From an uncultured bacterium (lineage in GTDB: Bacteria > Verrucomicrobiota > Kiritimatiellia > RFP12 > UBA1067): DNA of 7,182 bases. This document shows positions 1-5,868 of the stretch, piece after piece (position 1 is the stretch's first letter; every line of letters begins with the position of its first letter). The notes beneath the pieces were generated by a model that saw nothing but the letters and a program-made list of their open reading frames with translations, was not told the origin of the DNA and did not search any database. The translations under genes were made by a program, and so were the position numbers. The stretch lies in contig URIT01000149.1 in assembly GCA_900547945.1 (NCBI GenBank), forward strand, positions 1 through 7,182. Direction: 5' to 3'.

Positions 1-1
1 C

Positions 2-1957
2 CAGGCCGCCGCCGTCTATCCGCCGCTCAGGTCCCTGCGCCGGATGCGCGCCGAGCTGACGCACGCCGATGCCGAGAACTTCCTGCGGACGGGCGCGCAG
101 GCGCTCGCGGCGGCGGGGTTCGTCGTTGCGATGCCGCCCGGCGTGACGGGCGAACACCTCGTCGCCGAGGCCGAGCTGACGCCCACCGCCCCGGCTGCGT
201 CCGCCGCCCGCACGGTCGCCTCGAAGCTCACGATCCGCGTCGACGGGGAGAAGGTGACGGAGCGGGAGATCCAGTTCCTGCTCGACCAGGGGTCCACGCT
301 CGTCTTCTTCCGCGACCGCTGGATCGAGGTGGACCGCTACGTGCTGCGCGAGGCGCTGCGGGCGCTGCAGGCCGTGAAGGGGAAGCCGCTCACGGTCCCC
401 GAGGCCGTCTCCTTCGCGCTCGGGACGGGGCACGTGGGGCGTCTGCGCGTCGCGCAGGTGAAGGCGCATGGCTGGCTGCGGGGGCTCCTCAACGAACTGC
501 GCGGCGAGAAGCGGTTCCGGGTGCTGCCGCAGCCGAAGGGGCTGAAGGGGACGCTCCGCGACTACCAGCTGCGCGGGATGTCCTGGCTCGCCTTCCTCAC
601 GAAGTGGGGGTTCGGTCCGTGTTTGGCGGACGACATGGGCCTCGGCAAGACGGTGCAGACGATCGCCTACCTCCTCCACGCGCGGGGGAAGGCGCCGCAG
701 CCGCCCGCCCTCATCGTCGCGCCCGTCTCCGTCACGACGAACTGGGTGCGCGAGCTGCGCGCGTTCGCGCCGGGCCTGAAGGTGCTGCTCCACCAGGGCG
801 GCGCGCGCGCGGCGGGCGGGACGTTCCTCGTGGCGTGCCGGGGGGCGGACGTGGTGGTGACGGGCTACGCGCTCCTCGTGCGCGACTTTCGCGACTTCGC
901 GGACGCGACGTTCTCCGCGCTCATCCTCGACGAGGCGCAGACGATCAAGAACCCCGACACGCGCGCCGCCCGCGCCGCCCGCGCGCTGGAGATCCCCGTG
1001 AAGATCGCGCTCACGGGCACGCCGTTCGAGAACAGCGCGGCCGACCTCTGGTCGCTGGAGGAATTCCTCAATCCCGGCCTCCTCGGCGCGCGGAAGGACT
1101 TCGACGCGGCGTTCACGCGCTCCATCCGCGAGGACGCGCACGGCGGGGCGGCGGCGAAGCTGAAGCGGATCCTCGAACCGTTCATGCTGCGGCGGCTGAA
1201 GACGGACCCCGCCGTGGCGGCGGAGCTCGGCGCGAAGCGCGAGGTGCGCGAATACTGTCCGCTCGCGCCCGCGCAGCGGCGCGCCTACGAGGACGCGCTG
1301 GCGGCCTTCCGCGCGGACGCGGCGGCGGACGCGCCGTCGCGTGGGCGCATCCTCGCGCTCCTCACGGAACTGAAATTGATCTGCGACGGCGCGGGCAAGC
1401 TCGCGCGCCTCGACGAACTCCTCGCGGAGATCTTCGCCTGCGGCGAGTCGTGCCTCGTCTTCACGCAGTACGCGAAGGTGGGCCGCATGCTCCGCGCGCA
1501 CCTCCAGGAGACGTTCGGCCGCCTCTTCCCGTTCCTGCACGGCGGGCTCACCCCCGCGCAGCGCGAGGCCGAGATCGCCGCCTTCAACGCGGCGCCGGAG
1601 CCGAATGCGTTCATCCTCTCGCTGAAGGCGGGCGGGTTCGGCCTCAACCTCACGCGCGCGACGCACGTGATCCACTTCGACCGCTGGTGGAACCCGGCGG
1701 TGGAGAACCAGGCGACGGACCGCGCCCACCGCATCGGGCAGACGAAGACGGTGTTCGTCCACACCTTCATCTGCGCGGGGACGCTGGAGGACCACATCGA
1801 CGCCCTCCTCGAATCGAAGCGCTACCTCGCAAACGAGGTCGTCGCGGGCGGCGAGGCGTTCCTCGCGCGGATGGACGCGCGCGCGTTCGAGCGGATCGTG
1901 AGCCTGGACCCATCGGCGGCGGGCGGCGCGGAGCCGGACGGGGAGGAGGAACCATGA
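2..1957 (+). CDS. SNF2-family DEAD/DEAH helicase, C-terminal part (5' end outside window)
   Basis: This is a superfamily 2 ATPase of the bacterial SNF2 type, expected to translocate on nucleic acid using ATP in the cytoplasm. The frame is open to the left edge, and residues before the first ATG (44) fit the family, so that ATG is not the start. About 651 residues are visible; relatives of this architecture are usually about 900-1100, so an N-terminal portion is missing. The order is: bacterial SNF2-associated (DUF3670-like) region to about 530; conserved approach RDYQLRGMSWLAFL; Walker A DMGLGKT (632-652); DEAQ box (929-940); LTGTPFENS (1010-1036); FMLRRLKTD (from 1181); then the second RecA lobe with FTQYAKVG, LHGG, SLKAGGFGLNLT (1619-1654) and QATDRAHRIGQ (1709-1741). 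All helicase motifs look intact. The stop overlaps the start of the SWIM gene, indicating one operon. Family and partial status are seen in the sequence; the substrate and pathway are unknown. Confidence 0.95.
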   Translation, partial: QAAAVYPPLRSLRRMRAELTHADAENFLRTGAQALAAAGFVVAMPPGVTGEHLVAEAELTPTAPAASAARTVASKLTIRVDGEKVTEREIQFLLDQGSTLVFFRDRWIEVDRYVLREALRALQAVKGKPLTVPEAVSFALGTGHVGRLRVAQVKAHGWLRGLLNELRGEKRFRVLPQPKGLKGTLRDYQLRGMSWLAFLTKWGFGPCLADDMGLGKTVQTIAYLLHARGKAPQPPALIVAPVSVTTNWVRELRAFAPGLKVLLHQGGARAAGGTFLVACRGADVVVTGYALLVRDFRDFADATFSALILDEAQTIKNPDTRAARAARALEIPVKIALTGTPFENSAADLWSLEEFLNPGLLGARKDFDAAFTRSIREDAHGGAAAKLKRILEPFMLRRLKTDPAVAAELGAKREVREYCPLAPAQRRAYEDALAAFRADAAADAPSRGRILALLTELKLICDGAGKLARLDELLAEIFACGESCLVFTQYAKVGRMLRAHLQETFGRLFPFLHGGLTPAQREAEIAAFNAAPEPNAFILSLKAGGFGLNLTRATHVIHFDRWWNPAVENQATDRAHRIGQTKTVFVHTFICAGTLEDHIDALLESKRYLANEVVAGGEAFLARMDARAFERIVSLDPSAAGGAEPDGEEEP

Positions 1958-2766
1958 GCCGGAAACGCTATCCGCTGCGCGTTGCGCGCACGGCGCACGG
2001 CATCCGCGCGCAGGACCTGCGCACGCTCGTCAGGACCGCCTGGTGGGCGCGGCGCTGGATCGCCGCCCTGGAGGCGATGCGCCTGGGGCCGCGCCTTGGG
2101 CGGGGGCGGCAGTACGCCGTCGGCGGGCAGGTGACGGACCTCGTGCTGGAAGGTCCGCGCGTCGAGGCGACCGTGCAGGGCGCGCGGCCGGACCCCTACC
2201 GGGTCGCGCTCGACTTCACGGCCGTCTCGACGCCCCGCGTCGCGGCGGCGCTGAAGGCCGAGCCGATGCTGCTCGCGCGCCTGCTGACGGACGATCTGCC
2301 GACGGAGGTCGAGGACCTGCTGCGCGCCGAGGGCGTGCCGCTCTTCCCCCGGGCCGCGCCGCTCGGGACGACGCCCGACGGGCGGACGCTCTGGGACGTG
2401 AAGATGCACTGCTCGTGCCCCGACTGGGCGCGCCCCTGCAAGCACCTCGTCGCGGTGCTGCTGATCCTCGGCGAGGAGGTCGCCCGCCGTCCCGCGACGC
2501 TCCTCGCGCTGCGCGGCGTCGACCTGGACGACCTCGTGCCGCCCGAAGAGGAGGCGGGGCCGGCGTCGGTGGCGTATGAGGTCGCGGACGATACCCCGTT
2601 GCGCGGGAACGCGCTGGAGGAGCCGGCGCCGCTCCTGAAGCGGCTCGGCCCCGTGCCGTTCTGGCGGGGCGACAGACGCTGCCTCGACGCGCTCGGGCGC
2701 ATCTACAAGCGCGCGCGCCCCGTCGCCCTCGACGCGGCGCAGGGGACGTCGATCGACCTGCGGTGA
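1954..2766 (+). CDS. SWIM zinc-finger protein, partner of the SNF2 helicase
   Basis: This is a 270-residue cytoplasmic protein with one SWIM zinc finger, C153-S-C155-P-D-W-A-R-P-C162-K-H164, matching CxCxnCxH. SWIM domains bind one zinc and are thought to mediate DNA or protein contacts. The N-terminus is basic and Trp/Arg-rich (TAWWARRWIAALE, about 29-41), as is usual in the small SWIM proteins next to bacterial SNF2 helicases. A FWRGDRRCLDALGRIYKRA segment near the end also looks family-typical. The ATG overlaps the helicase stop (ATGA), and a purine-rich GGAGGAGG (1942-1949) sits just upstream, so translation is probably coupled. From established knowledge, SNF2 plus a small SWIM protein is a recurring bacterial gene pair. 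That the two form a complex is inference, and no function is assigned. The last 64 bp overlap the convergent radical SAM gene. Confidence 0.9.
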   Translation: MSRKRYPLRVARTAHGIRAQDLRTLVRTAWWARRWIAALEAMRLGPRLGRGRQYAVGGQVTDLVLEGPRVEATVQGARPDPYRVALDFTAVSTPRVAAALKAEPMLLARLLTDDLPTEVEDLLRAEGVPLFPRAAPLGTTPDGRTLWDVKMHCSCPDWARPCKHLVAVLLILGEEVARRPATLLALRGVDLDDLVPPEEEAGPASVAYEVADDTPLRGNALEEPAPLLKRLGPVPFWRGDRRCLDALGRIYKRARPVALDAAQGTSIDLR

Positions 2767-3722
2767 GCGGACGCCTCCGCCGCCTCGGCGGTGCGGCAGG
2801 TGCCGGCGGCGCCGAGCGGGTTGGCGGCGGCGGCGATGAGCGCGCGGACGTCGCAGGCGTGGTCGCGGAGGTTGCCGCAGGGCGTGTCGATGAAGCCGCA
2901 GGTCTGGAGGTCGCCGACGTGCGAGAGGAAGGCGAAGCCGCGTCCGCCCAGGCAGCCGCAGGGCGGGCGGAGGGGGGCGTCGGGCGCGTGGAGGGGCTTC
3001 CACCGCGCCCAGCGGAAGGGGGCGGTGGGGCAGCAGGTCGTCTTGATCGCGAGGGGGCCCTGCACGGCCCTGGCGAAGGCCCAGTCCAGCACGCGGTCCG
3101 TCTGCTCGGGCGAAAGGGCGTAGCGGGCGATGCCTTTGCCGCGCCCGACGGGGACGAGGAAGAAGAGGTCGAGCTTCGCGGCGCCGAGCCGCACGGCCGC
3201 GTCGTAGAGGGCGTCGAGGCGGTCCAGGTTGAGCGTCGAGACGGTCGTGTTCACCTGGAAGGGCATGCCGAGGGCGGCGGCGATGCGCATCGCGCGCGTC
3301 ACGTTGTCGTAGGCGCCGGCGACGCCCCGGAAGGCGTCGTGCGTGGCGGCGTCGGGGCCGTCGAGCGAGAAGGAGCAGGCCGTCACGCCGGCCGCCTTCA
3401 GCTCGCCGAGGCGCGCCTCCGTGACGAGCATGCCGCAGGGGGCCATCACGCTGCGGATGCCGAGGGCGGTGGCGTGGGAGACGAGCGCGAGGATGTCGGG
3501 CCGGAGCATCGGCTCGCCGCCGGTCCAGATGACGAGGGGCGGCGGCTGGGAGGAGGGGGCGGCGAGGGAATCGAGCGCGCGGCGGCATTCGGCGGTGGTG
3601 AGCTCGCGGGCGTAGGGGAGGTCGGCGGCGCCGGCACGGCAGTGGCGGCAGTTGAGCGGACAGCGGCGCGTCACCTCCCAGGCGAGGACGCGGGGCATGC
3701 GGAATGGAACCTTGTCGTTCAT
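2703..3722 (-). CDS. Radical SAM protein, AhbC/AhbD/NirJ-like, with shortened SPASM-type C-terminus
   Basis: This 339-residue cytoplasmic Fe-S enzyme is predicted to cleave S-adenosylmethionine and start radical chemistry. The [4Fe-4S] motif is C21-PLN-C25-RH-C28, followed by GGEP (68-71), the SFSLDG strand (117-122) and THDAFRG (127-133). FFLVPVGRGKG (187-197) and the C-terminal cysteines C230/C231, C255/C257, C275 (TCGF) and C282 (PCGN) resemble the heme-pathway radical SAM enzymes AhbC, AhbD and NirJ and their uncharacterised relatives. In those proteins a final CxxC...CGGC block usually follows. Here the chain reaches C309 and then ends in an alanine/arginine-rich tail that overlaps the SWIM gene antisense, so the last auxiliary-cluster ligands seem to be missing. 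No heme genes or precursor peptide are nearby, so the substrate is unknown. The start is uncertain: M1 lies 8 nt from a -10 element, and M9 (ATG at 3698-3696) is an alternative. Confidence 0.88.
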   Translation of the reverse strand: MNDKVPFRMPRVLAWEVTRRCPLNCRHCRAGAADLPYARELTTAECRRALDSLAAPSSQPPPLVIWTGGEPMLRPDILALVSHATALGIRSVMAPCGMLVTEARLGELKAAGVTACSFSLDGPDAATHDAFRGVAGAYDNVTRAMRIAAALGMPFQVNTTVSTLNLDRLDALYDAAVRLGAAKLDLFFLVPVGRGKGIARYALSPEQTDRVLDWAFARAVQGPLAIKTTCCPTAPFRWARWKPLHAPDAPLRPPCGCLGGRGFAFLSHVGDLQTCGFIDTPCGNLRDHACDVRALIAAAANPLGAAGTCRTAEAAEASAHRRSIDVPCAASRATGRARL

Positions 3723-3730
3723 GTCCGCCT

Positions 3731-3739
3731 ATTGTAGCA
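3731..3739 (-). promoter_or_regulatory. Extended -10 promoter of the radical SAM gene
   Basis: On the minus strand the sequence reads TGCTACAAT, an extended -10 (TGn plus TACAAT, one mismatch to TATAAT) in an otherwise GC-rich region. The hexamer ends 8 nt before the annotated ATG at 3722. Transcription would therefore start about one to two bases before the ATG, giving a nearly leaderless mRNA. The -35 position at 17-nt spacing reads GCGCAA, a poor match, as expected when an extended -10 compensates. It is predicted from sequence only. Confidence 0.5.
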
Positions 3740-3753
3740 CATTGCCGTGCCGC

Positions 3754-3783
3754 TTGCGCGGGATCTGCGGCCTATGGTATACT
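3754..3783 (+). promoter_or_regulatory. Sigma70-type extended -10 promoter of the GH97 operon
   Basis: TTGCGC (3754-3759, 3 of 6 to TTGACA) is followed after 18 nt by TATACT (3778-3783, 5 of 6 to TATAAT), preceded by TGG to form an extended -10 (TGGTATACT, 3775-3783). The expected start site near 3790 gives a leader of about 69 nt before the GTG at 3859. This is the only good promoter in front of the three plus-strand genes that follow, so it probably drives all of them. I saw no convincing operator or riboswitch in the leader. Confidence 0.65.
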
Positions 3784-3846
3784 CGCGGTCTGGAGTGGCG
3801 TGTGCCGAATGGCCGTGTGACGCCGCGTATCGCAAGAGAGTACGAG

Positions 3847-3852
3847 AAGGAG
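3847..3852 (+). promoter_or_regulatory. Ribosome binding site selecting the GTG start of the GH97 gene
   Basis: AAGGAG lies 6 nt before the GTG at 3859-3861. It decides the start: the frame is open further upstream, but those codons have no such site, lie across the promoter, and would place residues before the lysine-rich beginning of the signal peptide. Confidence 0.8.
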
Positions 3853-3858
3853 CAATCT

Positions 3859-5856
3859 GTGAAGAAGACGCTGTTCGCCGCCCTGGCGGCCTGTGCCGGT
3901 GCGCTTTGCGCGGTCGAGACGCTTGTTTCGCCCGACGGGACGCTGCGGGTGGACGTGGAGGTGGAGAAGGGCCTTTCCTGGTCGGCGACGCGCAAGGGCG
4001 CCGCCCTCGTCCTGCCCTCGCGCCTGGGGCTCGATTTCATCGACCAGAAGCCCTGGGGCGGCTTCCGCCTGAAGAAGGCGGCGCGCCGGACGCTGGACGA
4101 GACCTGGACGACGCGCCTCTACAGGAAGGAGACCGTGCGCGACCACGCGAACGAGCTGGCGCTCGACCTCGAAGACGCCGACGGGCGCCTCCTCACGCTC
4201 GTCTTCCGCGCCTACGACGAGGGTGTCGCCTTCCGTTATGTCATCCCCGAGCAGGCCGGCTTCGACGGCTTCCAGCTGCGCGGCGAGCAGACCGAATGGC
4301 GCTTCCCGGAGGGCGTGGACGGCTGGTTCACGACCTACCGCAGCTGGGGCAACTCGCAGGAAGAGGACTTCCGCAGGCGCCCGCTTGCCGACCTCAAGGC
4401 GAAGGAACTCGTCGGCATGCCCGCCGTCGTCAACGTGGGCGCGCAGCGCGTCGCCCTCTGCGAGGCGGATCTCACGAACTGGGCCGGCCTCTACTACCGC
4501 GCCCCGAAGAAGGGCCAGAAGCCCGGCGCGGCGACGCTGGAGGCGGCGCTCACCCCGCTGCCGCGCTCCAACGCCTGCGCGCCGGACGTCGCCGTCATCC
4601 GCATGACGCCGGCGGCGAGCCCGTGGCGCGTGATGGTCTGCGCGGACTCCGACCTCGACCTCCTCAACCGCAACGACCTCATCCTGAACCTCAACCCGCC
4701 GCCGGACCCGTCCCTCGACTTCAGCTGGGTCAAGCCGGGCGCGTCGAGCTGGGACTGGTGGGTCGATTCGAACAACTCCCTCTCCACCGACTTCACGCTC
4801 AAGCTCGTGGATTTCGCCGCCGAGATGGGCTGGCCCTACCACACGATCGACGGCGGGTGGTACGGCTGGGCGCGCCGTCCGAACCACGGCCCGGACGTGC
4901 CGGTCGAGATCCGCAAGGGCTTCGACCTCCACCGCATCATCGCCCGCGCGCGGGAGAAGGGCGTGGGCATCTGGGTGTGGCTCCACTGGGAGGCGTTGCA
5001 GGACAACGGCGTGGAGGAGACGTTCGCGAAGCTCGCGCGCTGGGGCGTGAAGGGCGTGAAGATCGACTTCCTCGACCGCCAGGACCAGTGGATGGTGCGG
5101 TGGTACGAGAGCACGGCCCGCGCGGCCGCCCGCCACCGCCTGCTCGTCAACTACCACGGCGCGTTCAAGCCGACGGGCATGAACCGCACGTGGCCGAACC
5201 AGATCACGCGCGAGGGCGTCCTCGGCAACGAGATGACGAAGTTCACGGGCAAGATCACGCCGGCCCACTGCGCGACGCTGCCGTTCACGCGCTTCCTCCT
5301 CGGCCCCGGCGACTTCACGCCCGGCAGCTTCGGGAACGTCCACACGGCGGCGTTCACGCCGCAGTGCAAGAGGGGCCACCGCTACGGCGACGAGACCGAC
5401 CGCCGCCCGATCTGGGCGGAGGAGATCGGCACGCGCGCCCACGCGCTCGCGCTCTGCGTCGCGTACGACTCGCCGCTCATGACGCTCTGCGACTGGCCCG
5501 AGCGCTACCGGGGCGCGAAGGGGATCGGGGCGCTGCGCGCGCTCCCGACCGTCTGGCGCGCGACGCATCCCTTCACGGGCGCGATCGGCGAGGACTACGG
5601 CGTCGTGCGCGAGACGTTCGACGGGCGCTTCTACGCGGCCTACCTGGGCGTCGCGGCGAAGGACGTCACGCTGCCGCTCGACTTCCTGCCGGCGGGCACG
5701 ACGTGGGAGGCGGCGGTCTACGCGGACGGTCCGCGCGCGGCGGACGACGCGACCGACCTCGCCGAATCGACGCGGCGCGTCACGCGCGACGCGCCCCTCA
5801 CGCTCGCGGTCGCCCCGGAGGGCGGCTTCGTCGTCGTCTTCACGAAGGTCCGGTAA
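3859..5856 (+). CDS. Secreted glycoside hydrolase family 97, retaining type (alpha-galactosidase-like)
   Basis: The 665-residue product is close to the usual GH97 length. The GTG start is set by AAGGAG 6 nt upstream and gives a signal peptide, MKKTLFAALAACAGALCA, so the enzyme acts in the periplasm or outside. An LAAC lipobox (C12) makes a lipoprotein possible. Domains: N-terminal beta-sandwich, about 20-285, starting SPDGTLRVDVEV; catalytic (beta/alpha)8 barrel, about 290-565, with SSWDWW, TIDGGWY (329-335), GVKIDFLDRQDQ and REGVLGNE; C-terminal beta domain, about 585-665. Asp403 in KIDF and Glu458 in GNE are 55 residues apart, the same spacing as the nucleophile and acid/base I recall for the retaining GH97 enzyme of Bacteroides thetaiotaomicron (D415/E470). 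Inverting SusB-type members lack that Asp. An alpha-galactosidase or beta-L-arabinopyranosidase activity is therefore favoured over alpha-glucosidase; exact substrate is inference. It is first in an operon with a sugar transporter 12 nt downstream. Confidence 0.95.
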   Translation: MKKTLFAALAACAGALCAVETLVSPDGTLRVDVEVEKGLSWSATRKGAALVLPSRLGLDFIDQKPWGGFRLKKAARRTLDETWTTRLYRKETVRDHANELALDLEDADGRLLTLVFRAYDEGVAFRYVIPEQAGFDGFQLRGEQTEWRFPEGVDGWFTTYRSWGNSQEEDFRRRPLADLKAKELVGMPAVVNVGAQRVALCEADLTNWAGLYYRAPKKGQKPGAATLEAALTPLPRSNACAPDVAVIRMTPAASPWRVMVCADSDLDLLNRNDLILNLNPPPDPSLDFSWVKPGASSWDWWVDSNNSLSTDFTLKLVDFAAEMGWPYHTIDGGWYGWARRPNHGPDVPVEIRKGFDLHRIIARAREKGVGIWVWLHWEALQDNGVEETFAKLARWGVKGVKIDFLDRQDQWMVRWYESTARAAARHRLLVNYHGAFKPTGMNRTWPNQITREGVLGNEMTKFTGKITPAHCATLPFTRFLLGPGDFTPGSFGNVHTAAFTPQCKRGHRYGDETDRRPIWAEEIGTRAHALALCVAYDSPLMTLCDWPERYRGAKGIGALRALPTVWRATHPFTGAIGEDYGVVRETFDGRFYAAYLGVAAKDVTLPLDFLPAGTTWEAAVYADGPRAADDATDLAESTRRVTRDAPLTLAVAPEGGFVVVFTKVR

Positions 5857-5861
5857 GGAGG
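5854..5861 (+). promoter_or_regulatory. Perfect Shine-Dalgarno TAAGGAGG built on the GH97 stop codon
   Basis: The TAA stop of the GH97 gene (5854-5856) is the first part of TAAGGAGG, a full 8-nt complement to the usual 3' end of 16S rRNA. It lies 7 nt before the transporter ATG at 5869. The terminating ribosome sits on the next gene's binding site, which suggests translational coupling and efficient transporter synthesis. Confidence 0.8.
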
Positions 5862-5868
5862 CTCCGCC

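Noticed and set aside
963..985. CGCGCCGCC-like tandem repeat in the helicase gene
   Set aside because: It encodes an Ala/Arg helix segment (AARAARA) in a biased-codon gene; not a separate repeat element.
2777..2791. Stem-loop CCGCCG-CCT-CGGCGG just after the SWIM stop, as a possible terminator
   Set aside because: No T-rich tract follows on either strand, it lies inside the radical SAM coding region (AEAAEA), and such short GC hairpins are expected by chance here.
1822..3588. Long minus-strand open frame of 588 codons across the helicase, SWIM and radical SAM region
   Set aside because: It is an Arg/Pro/Ala-rich translation antisense or out of frame to genes with clear family motifs; a by-product of very high GC content.
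3784..3846. Riboswitch, leader peptide or operator in the GH97 5' leader
   Set aside because: Only short, discontinuous complementary pieces (for example GGCGT at 3797 with ACGCC at 3820) and no stop-terminated leader ORF with its own ribosome site.
3772..5568. Minus-strand open frame of 598 codons opposite the GH97 gene
   Set aside because: Antisense shadow with Arg/Val/Glu-rich composition and no recognisable domain.
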